A DNA stretch of 64,000 nucleotides from NCBI GenBank assembly GCA_024663395.1, contig JANFAH010000006.1, forward strand, positions 2,852,001 through 2,916,000, written 5' to 3'. The notes under the pieces are model-generated. The model was given only the letters and a program-made list of their open reading frames with translations, was not told where the DNA came from and did not search any database. Positions 35,139-48,087 of the stretch are shown here, piece by piece (within the stretch, counting starts at the first letter, position 1; every line of letters begins with the position of its first letter). A program made the translations under genes and the position numbers. The stretch is from Pisolithus tinctorius. Lineage: Eukaryota > Basidiomycota > Agaricomycetes > Boletales > Pisolithaceae.

Positions 35139-36480
35139 TTGCAGATTTGTTAGTGGCGTGTCGCTGAGGACGATGGCGACGGGGTGGACACGGTTGGAGG
35201 TGTGCGGACGCCTGTTCAGCCCGTTTTGGAACTCTGCCCAGTCCGACAAACTCGCCTCCCGTCGATGATGACGATGACGACCGCAACGACGCAAGTGCTA
35301 AATTAACTGACAAGGCTCCACGATCTCACTTTTGACAGCCACTGACGCCATCCTGTCTAGATCACTCTACCTGAAGTCATCGATGGGACCAGCGCACCCA
35401 TGGTCCAACTCCGTCTACACGCGGGTGGGAGCACCTCTGCGTCCTCCGCATTCCGTCAGGACCGACCATGCATGCAAAGATCATGCCATTTAGGCATGGA
35501 GACCATACTAGTTACGGTACACTCGCATCCCACAGCCGTCCGAGCATGTCATCCCAGCTGCACGAGGAAGGAAACGCAAGGATTCCGGATCATCCGATTA
35601 GACCTGCCAGGCTAAACATACACCTAAAGCAACCGTGCTAAGCCATGTGGACCATGGTGTTCGGCGAAGCTGGGCCGTCGTCGCGGGTGGTTAGCCCTCA
35701 TTGGACAATCCGATACACTACCGGGCCAGTTGTCATTACTTTGTAGTTTTCTCCTACTGCACATCCGTGGTGGCAATCTCCATATCGAACGAGCGTATCG
35801 GGTCTGACACTATAAGCTTGGCCCAACTGTATTATATCTATAGTTTCAATGGCCGTCCTCTTCGAACATCCAAAACTGGATACCCTTGTGGTTTTTGGTG
35901 AGGACTCTCCTGAATTGTCAACTGTTTGCTCAGCGCTCATCAATATTTTTTGGCGCTGAACCACTCATTGATACCGTTGCGATTACCATCATAGGTAAGT
36001 GGTGCGGAGGGAGGAACTTCGAATGTTTCTCAGGTAGATGTATGTGTTGCTAAAATGCTATGGTTTGCAGCCCTCCGAAACGTTAGAGTTGAGGAGAACG
36101 GAATCTCAAGCAAGGGTTGTCATTCTTCGTTCGGAACTTCGATTATACCTAGGAAAGCCAATAAGAAAAGTACTCGTTCATCACTCCGCAACTACGGGTA
36201 CCCTTGTTCGTTCATTGATTCTCTGCAATACTAGGCAGATTTAGTAAAGAAGGGATGATAGACGGGCCTTGTTTGCTACCAGGACTCACCCTGCAGGTGT
36301 TGACGAAACATTTCGGGCACTGCGTTTTCTCCAAGTCGTCTGGTGAAGTGCAGTTGCCGAAACCGACGACAGCATGCGATGGGTACTCGCATTGGTTCAC
36401 TGAATCTTTTGGTTGATAAGTGGCCTTTATCTGTCTCCTGGTGACCCCTTGCAGATCCTGTGTTTTCACGCTGGTGTATT
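35139..36480. other. Region between the Rho GEF and the BTB array
   Basis: The first 250 bases presumably hold the GEF promoter. 36110-36180 resembles 38655-38720 and 41670-41735 in the spacers of later BTB units, so the BTB repeat unit begins here. A minus-strand frame 36490-36212 (MADKYTSVKTQDLQ...) ends its conserved part at a donor-like GTGAGT and is partly preserved, with stops, upstream of copy 2. It might be the first exon of a small divergent gene, with low support. Confidence 0.4.
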
Positions 36481-37158
36481 TGTCCGCCATCCCGTAACGA
36501 TTTTTCTAGACCTCTTTCACCGCGCGTGACCGGTAAGTTCGTCCTAATCTCCTCTCATCAGGATCAGAGACGGCTCCTCTTCCACTTCCCCCCGTTTCTT
36601 TCGTCACGCGTGCCTGCACGTCTTCCCTTGTCCTTCAACGGCAGAATTCACGCCACAGATTACCGCCTCACATGTGTAGTTGAGGGGGTGGCACCCATAC
36701 AACCTCCGTACATCCAAGTTTATCGACTTGCTCGAACTTTCCAATTTTCGCCCATCGATAAACCTCTCGGCCCTGCCTTGAAGAGAAAACAGGGTCACAA
36801 AACCTAAATGCTTCAGGCAAAAAGGCAGTTGGAGACTTCTCTCTACGGCCTAGGTGCGCCCACATCAATTTCATGTCGATCGAATTCGTGCCAGATATAA
36901 TTCTAGGGGACATGCAGCTGCCAGCTTCGATGTGCGTTATGCCTAACACGAGGTCGTCAAGTGCCCGTCGAATTTCATTCATAAGCATCGATAAACCGCA
37001 CTCCTGGTGCCGCAAATACCTAACGCGTTAGTCCTTTCCTTTTGTTTTTGTATGCGCAAACAAAAGCGGGAACTGGAAGGACAAGGAGGAATGCCGACAT
37101 GATCTCTCTCGTATCTGCCATACCACAAAATCTGAGCACGTGCGCACCTTGTCCTACG

Positions 37159-37164
37159 TATAAA
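37159..37164 (+). promoter_or_regulatory. TATA box of BTB copy 1
   Basis: TATAAA lies 126 bases before the ATG, in a block CACCTTGTCC...TATAAA shared with the other copies. Confidence 0.7.
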
Positions 37165-37284
37165 GGGAACATGTAAAGCGAGCGATGAAAGGCATCGACT
37201 CATCGCACCGTATCTCAGGTGCGTGCATGAATTTCCCCGCTATGCAGACACGCCTGACAGACACTCTAGCTGTGAAACTATAGC

Positions 37285-38253
37285 ATGTCCGACTCACAAG
37301 ACTCGCCCGCTCTCGCATCACCACCCTTCGATCATGTGAAGGCAGACGTGATCCTGCGCTCATCCGACGGCGTAGATTTCCGCGTATTCAGGCTCTTCCT
37401 TTCCCTCGCATCACCCTTCTTCGAGACGCTCTTTGATCTTCCTCAGCCACCTGAGGAGACCGACACAGATACGGAGATCAAAGATGGACTCCCTGCCATC
37501 CCTGTCTCAGAAGACAGCAAAACGCTAGATTCACTCCTCCGCTTCTGCTACCCCTGCACCCTGGCAGAGGACCCTGTGCTCGAGGATTTCAGAGAGATCA
37601 TTGATGTTCTCGACGCAGCAAAAAAGTATTCTCTTGATGCCATCCAGCAGGCGGTGCGCAAATCCCTTTTCATCCCAAAAATATTGGAAACGAATTCGCT
37701 GCGCTGCTTTGCGATCGCCTGCCGCACCCGCATGCAGGACGAATGCGAGCTTGCTGCTAAGTACACACTCCGAGAACCATTGATTCCGGGGTGGTTCGAG
37801 GAGATCGAGCTAATTACTTCTGCGGAACTCCTTTCGTTATTGACATACCATTAAAAGTGCAGCAGCGCCGTCCTGGCTCTAAAGGCCAGCCTCTATTGGA
37901 TCCCAAATGAACTTAAACAAAGTTATAGCGGCTCCTGCGGATGCACAATCTATGGTCGATCGAACCTTGCCGACTGCTGTCAAATTTTCATAGACTCCAC
38001 TTTCCTGGATTTGCAGGACAAGCCCTGCTCAGAAACGATCCAGTCAAGCATTGAAAGGACAATAGAGACTATTCGAGGACGCGGCTGCGACAAGTGTCGC
38101 GAAGTAGTAATAGGCCGCCTGCGAGAACTCGACATTCTCTTTACGCGCAAAGTCGAAGAGGTGACCTCAAAGGTGAACACTTTTCACTTACATCTGAAGA
38201 TGTCATTCAGCTTACTAACCATATGGTAGATTGAGTTGGCTATGAAATTTTGA
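37285..38253 (+). pseudogene. BTB/POZ protein, array copy 1 (nonsense mutation)
   Basis: The start MSDSQDSPALASPPFDHVKADVILRSS and the BTB fold (DVILRSSDGVDFRVFRLFL, SLLRFCYPC) are intact, and the sequence is very close to copy 2. At 37852 the glutamine codon CAA of LTYHQKC has become TAA. The frame stays open beyond it through the C-terminal cysteine-containing region, and the usual small last exon (IELAMKF, stop at 38251-38253) is preserved. A 189-residue BTB-only product could still be made. The rest of the gene shows little decay, so the mutation is recent, or a sequencing error. Confidence 0.85.
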
Positions 38254-39709
38254 CGTCTGGGACACAGTGGATCGAGATACATTCAGGTTTCCTTATACTT
38301 GTGCTTGGCCACTGGCGGGTTTTTAAAAAAAGCAAGTGATTATAAGAGCAATTCTATCCTCGCCTTACGTCGTAGCATTTTCATGGCTGATAAACGTGTA
38401 AGATAGTGCGCTTGTTCTGTGAATGTGGATCTGTCTTCAGAGCACGGATACGACGCGGCAGTATTACCTATGGTACTACACTCTGAGAGGTAAGTATGGT
38501 CAACGTTGGGACAACCGAAAGGCGACATTAGTTGGGTGTGCAACGTCGATTGTGGTTAGTACGCTGTCTTACGACGGGGTAGGTTGTTACAACACTAAGG
38601 CTTCCAGTGCTCACAGACCTTCGAGCTACAAAAAAAAAGGATTTGATTATGAACGGATCGTTATTCTTCGTTCAGAACTTCGTTTCTGCCCAGGAAACCT
38701 AATGGGAAGATCTTATTCGCTAGCAAGATTCACTCTGGGGGTGTTGACGAAACCTTTCCTGTACCCCTGTCCAGGTTCCACTGAACTGAAGTAATCCCCT
38801 CCTCCAGGCTTCACGATGAATCTTAATGATAATGCTGCATATTCTTCTGGTGCAAAGTACAGTTGCCGAAAATGACAACAGCATGTGATGGATACTCGCC
38901 ATGACTCGCTGAATCTTTATTGCCACATTTTTGGCTCATAGGTATGCACTATGGCCTTCATCCGTCTCCTAACGGCCTTTGGAGGTCCTGCGTTTTCATA
39001 CCGGTATACTTGCCTGCCATACCGCAACGATTTTGATTTTTTCTAGACCTGCTTCGCAGCTCGTGGCCAGATAGTCCATCCTAATGATCTCCTCGCATCC
39101 GGATCAGAGATAGCTCCTGTTCCATATCCCTGTTCTTTCTCGGTGCGTGTGTGCATGTCTTTAATTACCCTGCAACAGCGGAATTCACGCTACAAATTTC
39201 CCCCTCACATGTATTGCCAGGGAAACGGCACACATACAACCTCCGTACGCCCCAAGTTTATCGACTCGCTCGGACGTTCCGATATTTGCCCAATTAAGCT
39301 CGGCAATGGATCTTCGCCCATCGATAAACCTCCTGGCCCTGCCTCCAAAAGAAAAGGGATCAATAAACTGGAAGGCTTCAGACAAAAAGGCAGTTGGAGC
39401 CTTCCCTCTGCGGTCCGGGTGAGCCCATTTTAGAGCTGGCAATTTCATGTTGATGGAATTCGTGCCAGATATAATTCTGGGGACGTGCAGCTGCTAGCCT
39501 CGATGCGGGTCATGCCTAACACGAGGTCTTCAAGTTCCCGTTGAATTTCATTCATAAGGATCGATAAACCATACTCTGGTGCCTCAAATACCAATCGTGT
39601 TAGTCTTTTCCTGTTGTTTTTACGGGCGCAAACGAAAGTGGGAATCGAAATCAGAAGAACCTCGCATTGATCATACCCCGAAATCGGGGCACGCACACCT
39701 TGTCCCACC
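38254..39709. other. BTB unit 2 spacer and promoter
   Basis: No independent gene seen. It contains the shared unit blocks: GTTATTCTTCGTTCAGAACTT at about 38655, the CATCGATAAACC element at about 39319, and GGATCGATAAACC at about 39556. A minus-strand frame beginning near 39020 is the stop-containing counterpart of 36490-36212. Confidence 0.5.
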
Positions 39710-39715
39710 TATAAA
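39710..39715 (+). promoter_or_regulatory. TATA box of BTB copy 2
   Basis: TATAAA 132 bases before the ATG, in the conserved CACCTTGTCCCACC context. Confidence 0.7.
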
Positions 39716-39841
39716 GTCGACATGTAATGCGAGAGACGAAAGGCATCGACGCTTCATATTTTACCTCAGGTGCGTGCGCGAATTTCTCCGCTATCCAGAC
39801 GAGTCTGACGAAAGGAAACACTCCAGCCGTGGAACTGTGAG

Positions 39842-40815
39842 ATGTCCGACTCGGAAGACTCACCCACTTTCGCATTACCACCCTTTGATCATGAAAAAGC
39901 CGACGTGATTCTGCGCTCATCCGATGGCGTAGATTTCCGCGTCTTTAGGCTCTTTCTCTCCCTCGCATCACCCTTCTTCGAGACTCTCTTCGATCTTCCT
40001 CAGCCATCTGAAGAGACTAACACCGACACGGAGATCAAAGACGGACTCCCTGTCATCCCTGTCTCAGAAGACAGTAAAACGCTAGATTCACTCCTCCGCT
40101 TCTGCTACCCCTGCACCCTGGCAGAGGACCCTGTGCTCGAGGATTTCAGAGAGATCGTTGACGTTCTCGACACAGCAAAAAAATACTCTCTTGACGCCAT
40201 CCAGCAGGCGGTGCGCAAATCTCTTTTCATTCCAAAAATATTGGAAACGAATTCGCTGCGCTGCTTCGCGATCGCCTGCCGCGCTCGCATGCAGGACGAG
40301 TGTGAGCTTGCTGCTAAATACACTCTCCGGGAGCCATTGATTCCGGGGTGGTTTGAGGAGATCGAGTTGATTACTTCTGCGGAACTCCTTTCGTTATTGA
40401 CATACCATCAAAAGTGCAGCAGCGCCGTCCTGGCTCTTAAGGATGTCCTTTATTGGATCCCAAATGAACTTAAACAAGGTTATGGCGGCTCCTGCGGATG
40501 CACACCCTATGGAGGTCGGTCGGGCCTTGGGGATTGGTGGCAGGTTTTCATAGACTCCACTTTCCTGGATTTGCGGGACAAGCCCTTCGCAGAACCGATC
40601 CAGACAAACATCGAAAAGACAATACAGACTATTCGGCAGCGCGGCTGCGACAAGTGTCGCGAAGTAGCACCAGGCCGCCTGCGAGAAGTCAACATTATCT
40701 TTATGAACAAAGTCGAAGAAGTGACCTCCAAGGTAAACTTTTCCCACTCACGATACTTGAGACGTCATTCAGCTCGCTAACTATATGGTAGGTTGAGCTG
40801 GACATGAAGTTTTGA
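39842..40815 (+). CDS. BTB/POZ domain protein, array copy 2
   Basis: Exons 39842-40732 and 40792-40815 give 304 residues ending VELDMKF. Residues about 18-125 form a BTB/POZ domain (ADVILRSSDGVDFRVFRLFL, SPFFETLF, SLLRFCYPC), a dimerisation or adaptor fold. The rest (RKSLFIPKILETNSLRCFAIAC, LREPLIPGWFEEIELI, STFLDLRDKP, and a late CDKC pair) is the C-terminal region typical of agaricomycete BTB families, without a kelch or MATH partner. The role is unknown; such proteins may act as cullin-3 adaptors or in transcriptional control. The copy is fully open and is the reference for the array. Confidence 0.88.
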
Positions 40816-42690
40816 CGTCCGAGGTAGTCGTGGCCCGTACACGGTAGACGGACACGCATTTAGATTCCCTCATACATGTGCTTGGTCACTTAGAGGCAAA
40901 AAGCAATTACATAATTGAGAGCAATTCTGTTCTCGCCTTAACCCATAGCATTTTCACAGTTGATAAAGGTGTAAGATAGTGCGCTGTTGTTCTATGAATG
41001 TGGATTTGTCTTCGAGCTTCAGGATGCGGTAAACATTACCTAATTTCTATCCTGGGAGGCAAGTATCGACAACCTTCGGACTTGCTTCGGACAAGCGAAG
41101 GTCGACGTTCCTCGGTAAGTTGGTTTTGGTTGTTTGTCTCTGTCGGAGCTGTTGTTCGATCGAGGTATCTAGCTGCTCCTGCTCAGGCTGTTGTTGCGGC
41201 AACTGGCCTGGCTCATTCTGAACTGGCGCCGTTCTCCATGGGGTCGAGCGCTACCGTTCATAGTCTGAGACCCATAAGAACCAACTGAGCAAACGCAATG
41301 ACGATTGTCCTGCCAGGAAAACTTAGAAAAGCTGCGAGGCTATTCACCGCCACGCCTAAAATAATGCATTGAGGCGATGGCTGATACTGCCCGACACTAT
41401 CCTGGGGAATCGCAAACGAGAAGTCAAGAACCATCCTCAACGTTTCTGTGTCGCCCCCAAGTGTACCTATGGTAACTTGTTACCTGATAGTACAAGCAAA
41501 GACCGGTAAGTATGTCATCATCTGTGGTTGTGCTCTTCTGGATACCTCGCTGTACTCTTCTGAGTCTTCTCCGTGTCCGCAACTCCATCCGCCGACGTGA
41601 AGCGAGCTACAAATTCCTTTGCTGAGACTTGCGACGCTCGGAATCCCAGGGCTAAGAAAAATGGGATCTTGGAAAATAATCGTCTTTTTTTGTTTGTTTG
41701 TTATCCTAGGAAAACCAGTGATAAGAAAGAGTCGCGTTCATTATTTCACAACTTTGTGGTAGTCTTCATGTTCTCTGATTCTGCCGCCCGTGATTGATCA
41801 CCTACAGTGCTAGAAAGACCCAGGGAAAAGGGAGTAGGATTCACCCTGAAGGCGGCAAAATCTTCCTCGCTGCACTGAACTGGAGGAACTCCCTGATGAT
41901 GGCACTGCGATTCTTAGAATCCTTCTCGGTGCAAGGTGCGAGAGTTTATGTCTCCTGGCGACCATTTCAGACTATGGGGTTTCACCCCTGTCCACTGTAT
42001 ATATGTCCTCCGGTTTTCTAGACTTTCTTCATCGTGTGTGATCAGTGAGGACATCCTGGTCTCCTCTCGTCAGGATCAGAACTGACTCGTGTTCCACCTC
42101 CCGCTTCTCGTGGGTGCATGTATCTTATTTTCATGCAACCGCAGAATTCACGCCACAAATTTCGACTTCACATTTGTCGGCGGAGGAGCGGCACACATAC
42201 CATCCCCGTATGTCCAAGTTTATCGACCTGCTCGAATATTCTGACTTTCACCCATTCGAGTGCACCAGTCGATCTTCGCACATCGATGAACGTCCTGGCC
42301 CTGCCTCGAAGAGAAAAAAAGGGTCTCAAAACCAGGATGCTTCAGGCAAAAAGGCAGTAGAAGCATTCCTCCTGTGGTCCGGGTGGGCCCATTTCAGAGC
42401 TGGTAATTTCATACCGATGGAATCCGTGTCAGATATAATTCCGGGGGACATGCAGCTACCAGCCTCGATGTGCGTTATGTCTAACACGAGGTCGTCAAGT
42501 GCCCATTGAATTTCATTCATGGGCATCGATAAACCGTACTCCTGGTGCCACAAATACCTATCGCGCTAGTCTTTTCCTTTTATTTTTGTGTGCGCACACG
42601 AAAGTGGGAATCGCAACGAGGAGTGTCGATATGATCTTCCTCGGATTGGTCATACCCCAAAATGAGGGCACGGGCACTCCTTGTCCCACC
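40816..42690. other. BTB unit 3 spacer and promoter
   Basis: About 1.9 kb without a supportable gene. Unit blocks recur: CCTAGGAAAACCAGTGATAAGAAAGA at about 41705 (compare 36150), the CATCGATGAAC element at about 42282 and GCATCGATAAACC at about 42523. The section 41050-41460 has no counterpart in unit 2 that I could see and explains the longer unit. Confidence 0.45.
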
Positions 42691-42696
42691 TATAAA
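42691..42696 (+). promoter_or_regulatory. TATA box of BTB copy 3
   Basis: TATAAA 135 bases before the ATG, after CTTGTCCCACC. Confidence 0.7.
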
Positions 42697-42825
42697 AGCG
42701 ACGTGTAACGCGAATGACGAAAGGCATCCACTCTTCATGCTACATCTCAGGTGCGCGCGTATGTTTCCCGCTATCCAGACAAGTCTGACAGAATGGAAGA
42801 TTTGAGTCAGCTGCTGAATTATAAC

Positions 42826-43783
42826 ATGACCCACTCACCTGCTCGCGCATCATCGCCCTTCGATCATGTGAAGGCAGTTGTGATCTTGCGCTCATCCAAC
42901 GGCGTCGACTTCCGCGTATTCAAGCTCTTCCTCACCCTCGCATCACCCCTCTTCGAGACTCTCTTTGATCTTCCCCAACCATCTGAGGGGACTAACACCG
43001 ACATGGAAATCAGAGACGGACTCCCTGTCATTCCTGTCTCAGAGGACAGCAAAACTAGATTCACTCCTCCGCTTCTGTTATCCCTGTACTTTAGCAGAGG
43101 ATCCTGTACTCGAGGATTTCAGAGGCATCATCAACGTTCTCGACGCAGCGAAAAAGTATTCTCTTGATGCCATCCAGCAGACGGTGCGCAAATCTCTATT
43201 CACTCCGAAAATATTGGAAGTGAACTCGCTGCGCTGCTTCGCGATCGCCTGTCGCGCCCGTATGCAGGATGAGTGCGTCCTGGCTGCTAAATATACCCTT
43301 CGAGGGCCTCTGATTCCGGGGTGGTTCAAAGAGATCGAGCTGATTACTTCCGCGGAACTCCTTGCGTTATTGACATACCATCAAAAGTGTGCCAACGCCG
43401 TCCAGGCTCTTAAGGGCGACCCTTCTTGGATCCCAGTCGAAACTAGACCGAGTTTCGGCATCTCTTGTCGATGCCCGGATAGAGCTAAAGGACCTTGGAT
43501 GACGGGATCCGATTGGTGGAAACATTTCATAGACTCCACTTTTCTGGATTTGATGGACAGACCCTGGGCAGGAATGATCCAATTAAACATTGAATTGACG
43601 ATACAGGTCGTTCGATAGCGCGACTGTTCATACTGTTGCGAAGTGATACCAGGCTGATTGCGAGAACTCAACATCATCCTTGCGAAGAAACTTGAAGAGG
43701 CGACATCACAGGTGAGACAATATTTGAAGATATCATTCAGCTTGCTAACCATGTGACAGGTTAAGCTGGGCCTGAAATTTTGA
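42826..43783 (+). pseudogene. BTB/POZ protein, array copy 3 (frameshift and stops)
   Basis: The N-terminus (MTHSPARASSPFDHVKA) and first half of the BTB domain are open. Near 43055 the sequence AAAACTAGATT lacks two bases present in the other copies (AAAACGCTAGATT), shifting the frame. After the shift the text is again BTB-like up to 43615. There TAG (43616) and then TGA (43655) interrupt the C-terminal cysteine region. The last exon (VKLGLKF, stop 43781-43783) survives. Three independent lesions make this a true pseudogene. Confidence 0.9.
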
Positions 43784-45625
43784 CCTCTGAGACAAACTCA
43801 GGTCCTTTCGTACATACGTTTGGTCAGACGAAAAGCAATTAAGAGTAATTCTGTTCTCACATTTACCTCGTAGCCCCGACGTGCTGGTTGATAGACGTGT
43901 ATGATAGCACACTGCTCTGTGAACGTAGATCTGTCCTTTAAGAATTTTCGCAGTAGGGCTGACCCAACACGATGTGTTCAAGGCTGATGAAGACGAGTCC
44001 AGGGCGGACCCCAAAAGCGGGATCAGATCATCACTTATTGTAATTATTACTGAAGTGGGGACCAACAGCGCCCGTCCGTCGCTCTGGTTGCAAAACTGGA
44101 TACCTTTTGAATCCCTCGATGATCAAATGTCGCCGACATTTCCAGACCGAGTGGGCGAATGACGAGGACACCATTGATCTGGTTTCACGGTGAAGCGTAC
44201 GTATCTCATAAATATATTCGTATCCATACAAGCCTCTTGAAGAGCTCATCAAAGTAGTATAATTGCAAACCGTGTAAACGCAAAAATTCTCGGATCGCCA
44301 AATTTGAATGGAGAAAATCTGCGTGGCTAACCACCCTCAACCTGAAGCAATGCGTTAAGCCATGGGCGGCATCACCACCAATAATACCGTGTTCACCGCC
44401 CTAGCCTATCGGCTTCTGTGTTCATGCTGACTCTCCGCGCGTCGTAACAGAGAATCCGATCGCCTCTGGACGACTCTTAATGAATATTTGCTGCGGTCAA
44501 ACCCCATATTGACTGACCAGGTTTGATTCCGAGACACGGCAATGGACCATTGGTACACCTGTCCACGCATATACACTGGAACTCGCGGCTGCAACGGCAC
44601 TACATGAAGCTAGAACGTCGTCCCCGATTAGGGCGATTCATATTACCAGTGGCGTCGTCAGTCGGTGTTTCTCGGTGTGGTAACTTCATCAGAAGACGGA
44701 GTATCCGAGAGTACCCGTCCGACCAAATTCATGCTTTGCAGCGCATCTCCACTTACTATGACCTGAGCAGTTGGAGTTGATTATCCTTCCCTCTACGTAC
44801 AGTCTGGTCAGATCACACGCTTCACTGGCTAGTGGATTGCTGTAGCGCTTTCCCCCCGCGGAAATTAGCATGCACCCCCGGACGCGTATGTACTGTGTGC
44901 TGAAAAACCGTAGGGAGAGTCTAAAGGATGAGGTGACTGCAGTTACCCTAAAAGTTAGTGCGGAGACGCTATGCGCAATTATGTAAGCTCTCTGTGCTGT
45001 CCAACCAGTCCTTTTGCTCTGATCAGGATCAGCAGCAACTCCTGTTCCTCTGTTGGGAGGGTGCCAAGTGGGTGTATATTTTGCAACGGACGAATTCACG
45101 CCCCAAGTTTGTACGCTCCGTACGTCGGCAGCGGAACAGCGCTTACCTAGCCTCCGTACTCCCCCGAGTCGGTCGGCTTGCCCAATTTCTCAAACATTTT
45201 CCTGTTGTAGTGCGGAAATGGATCCTTGTCCGTCGATAAACCTGTTGGCTGTGCTTCGATTGGAGAAGCTGCCACAAAACTGACATCTTTCTACTACCCC
45301 CCGATGGTTACAAAGTACCAGTCTGATGCCGATGCAATCCGCGACAAATATAACTCCGGTGTGCGTACATTGGGATCTAGCCTTGATCTTGTGTTATGTC
45401 TTACGCCTTGCGTAAGGTCTTCAGATACCAGCCGGCTTTCATTCATAGACATCAATGAATCGCACTCCCGGTTCCGCGAATACAAACCGTTGTCCGTCCG
45501 TCGCTTTCCCGTGTAGGCGCGCAATGGCGAAGACCGGTATCGAAGGAAGCGGAGAATACGGTATCACCGTCTTTCCCGTCCTGGCCATGCCTCAGAATTG
45601 GGACACACGCACACGCTGGTCTACC
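43784..45625. other. BTB unit 4 spacer and promoter
   Basis: Unit landmarks recur (GTCGATAAACC at 45229, CATCAATGAATC at 45447). Around 44490-44640 a short run of protein-like text (VHAYTLELAAATALHEA) occurs on the plus strand, bounded by stops. I do not recognise it, and it may be a relic of an inserted gene piece. Confidence 0.4.
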
Positions 45626-45631
45626 TATAAA
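45626..45631 (+). promoter_or_regulatory. TATA box of BTB copy 4
   Basis: TATAAA 132 bases before the ATG. Confidence 0.7.
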
Positions 45632-45757
45632 GGTGACATCTATTGTGAGTGATGAAAGCTGTTGAGCTTTCGCACAGTATCCCTGGTACGTGGAGGAATG
45701 TCCCCATTACCTAACCCAGTCTGACAGGATGTGACACTCTAGCTGTGGGTCTATAAC

Positions 45758-46784
45758 ATGTCCGACTCACAAGACTCACCCGCTTTCGCATCGCCGCCCT
45801 TTGATCATGTGAAGGCAGATGTGATCCTACGCTCGTCTGATGGCGTGGACTTCCGCGTTTTCAAGCTCTTCCTCTCTCTTGCATCGCCGTTCTTTGAGAC
45901 TCTCTTCGATCTTCCCCAGCCATCCGAGGAGACCAGCACAGATGTGGTGATCAGAGATGGACTACCTGTCGTCCCCGTCTCGGAGGATGGCAGAACTCTG
46001 AACTCACTCCTTCGCTTCTGTTATCCCTGCACTTTAGCAGAGGACCCTAAGCTCGAGGACTTCAGAGAGGTCGTTGACGTTCTCGAGGCAGTCAAAAAGT
46101 ACTCTCTTGATGGAATCGAGCGGACGGTGTGCAAGTCTTTATTCAACCCACAGATTTTGGAGGTGAACTCGCTGCGCTGTTTCGCGATCGCCTGCCGCTC
46201 CCGCATGCAAGATGAGTGCGTCCTTGCTGCTAAGTACACCCTTCGAGAGCCTCTGGTTCCGGGGTGGTTCCAGGAGATCGAGCTGATTACTTCCACGGAA
46301 CTCCTTTCGTTATTGACGTACCACCGAAGGTGCAGTGACGCACTCCTGACGCTTAAGGACGATCTCACTTGGATCACAAACGAATATCAGCATTGGAACG
46401 CGATCCCATGGGTAATTGCTAGGGTTTCCGGTAGCGGCCACTGCGGTTGCCCTCGATCGTCGGTAGAGAGAAATGTATTCGGAAGTGAATATCCAACCGC
46501 CCAATGGTGGGAGGACTTCATGGACTCGACTTTTCTGGATTTGCGAGATAAGCCTTGTGCGGAAACAATCAAGTCAAATGTCGAAAAGGCAATACATACT
46601 GTTCGGCAGCGTAACTGCAGGCATTGTGCCCCCGTCGTACCAGCAGGCATGCGAGATTTCGGCATCGTGCTTACGAACAAAATTGAAGAGTTGATTTCAC
46701 AGGTGAGCCTTTCTGCAACGAAACACACGGGTGTCATTTAATCTGTCAACTATCCACTAGGTCGAGCTGGACCTGAAGTTCTGA
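45758..46784 (+). CDS. BTB/POZ domain protein, array copy 4
   Basis: Exons 45758-46702 and 46761-46784 give 322 residues ending VELDLKF. The BTB domain is at about residues 18-125. The C-terminal region carries an insertion relative to copies 1-3 (WNAIPWVIARVSGSGHCGC) that it shares with copy 5, and a late CRHC cysteine pair. Copies 4 and 5 therefore form one branch and copies 1-3 another. The gene is open with normal splice sites. Confidence 0.88.
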
Positions 46785-48081
46785 TCTCTGAGATATGTTT
46801 TGGTCTGCTGTCAAAGGTTCCTAGCCCGCCTGCTTCAGAGAGTTAGCATATTCTCGCCCTTACCTTACGGGACCAAACATGTCAATCGATAAGCGTGTAG
46901 GATAGTCTGCCTGTACCTGTGAATATGTAACTTTGTCCGTACTATTCAGACTCAAATTGGGCAAGCATACAGGGTTGTACTCTGCTCAGAATAGGTGTCA
47001 GTAATGAGGTTGTAGCCATTCACAGACAGTTCGTCAATTCGTAAAGATGATGAGGACGTAGAGAAAGAGAAAGGTGGTCATCGACTTGTTGAATTCATTG
47101 TCTCCTATTCCTCTGCTATGGCCACTCTCCGGATGAGTCAGGCATGGGGCGATAGCGTCACCGCAGGCAGCTCCCACTCTACGTGCTCTCCTAGCTAGAT
47201 CTCCTCGTCACTCACATCCCTACGGGTTACCGCACAACTATGGTGAGTATTTTAGAATCTCGCATGCGAGATTGTGCATGCGATGGTCAAGTATGTTGCG
47301 CAGCAGCGGGGAACGGGGGTCGTTGTAACTTGTGACCGACGGTAAACCTCTCCTTCGACTACTGCACACGGGAGCTATTTGCTCATCAATGAGAGCAGTT
47401 CGGAGGTATGTGGCCGGGTTTCTTTCCGTCATGAAGAATACATACGGTAGCTTAAGGACCGCACGTAGACCCCTCTCCGTTGCTTTCCCATGTGGCAGTG
47501 AGTTCATTTCACATAACCTTCTCATCAGGATCAAAACGTTCTTCGTGCCGTTCCTCTCGGATGCGCATGGCCATGGTAACGCCAGAATTTACGCCGCAAG
47601 TCTTTTTTGTACATACACCAGCGGGAGGCCAGCGGCATTCCTATACCCTCTATCCGACCGGACTTAGTGATTTCCTCAAAGTGTCAAGTTTTTTTGCCCC
47701 ATTTGGGTGCAGAAATGGATCGTCGTCCATCAAGACCCTCTGGTCTTGCCCCCAAAGGAGAAAGGTGGTCACAAACCGAGGTTCTGGGGATGAAGGCTAG
47801 CCGTGGTGAGTCCATTTCAAAGTTTTTATTTCATTTCGAAGGCACCCGTGCCAGATATCGTTCACCCTGGTATGTTCCGCAAGGTGCGTGTGGAATTTTC
47901 ATCGGCAGACATCGATAAACCGTACGTCTGGTATCATACGCACCAATTTTACGCATCTAGCCCTTCTTCTGTACGTGCACCCGCAAAAAGAGGAACCGGA
48001 AGGGTGAAAGGAATGATGGCAAGGTCTGCTTCGCTCCAACGAACACCTCAAAACCGAAGCACCTGTACACCTTGGTTGATC
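46785..48081. other. BTB unit 5 spacer and promoter
   Basis: No gene supported. A minus-strand frame at 47534-47238 lacks family features. The paired CATCGATAAACC-type elements recur in degenerate form at 47724 and intact at 47908. Confidence 0.45.
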
Positions 48082-48087
48082 TATAAA
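48082..48087 (+). promoter_or_regulatory. TATA box of BTB copy 5
   Basis: TATAAA 128 bases before the ATG. Confidence 0.65.

Noticed and set aside
34597..35313. Minus-strand Pro/Ser/Arg-rich frame of 238 residues
   Set aside because: Alternative frame of the low-complexity N-terminal exon of the Rho GEF.
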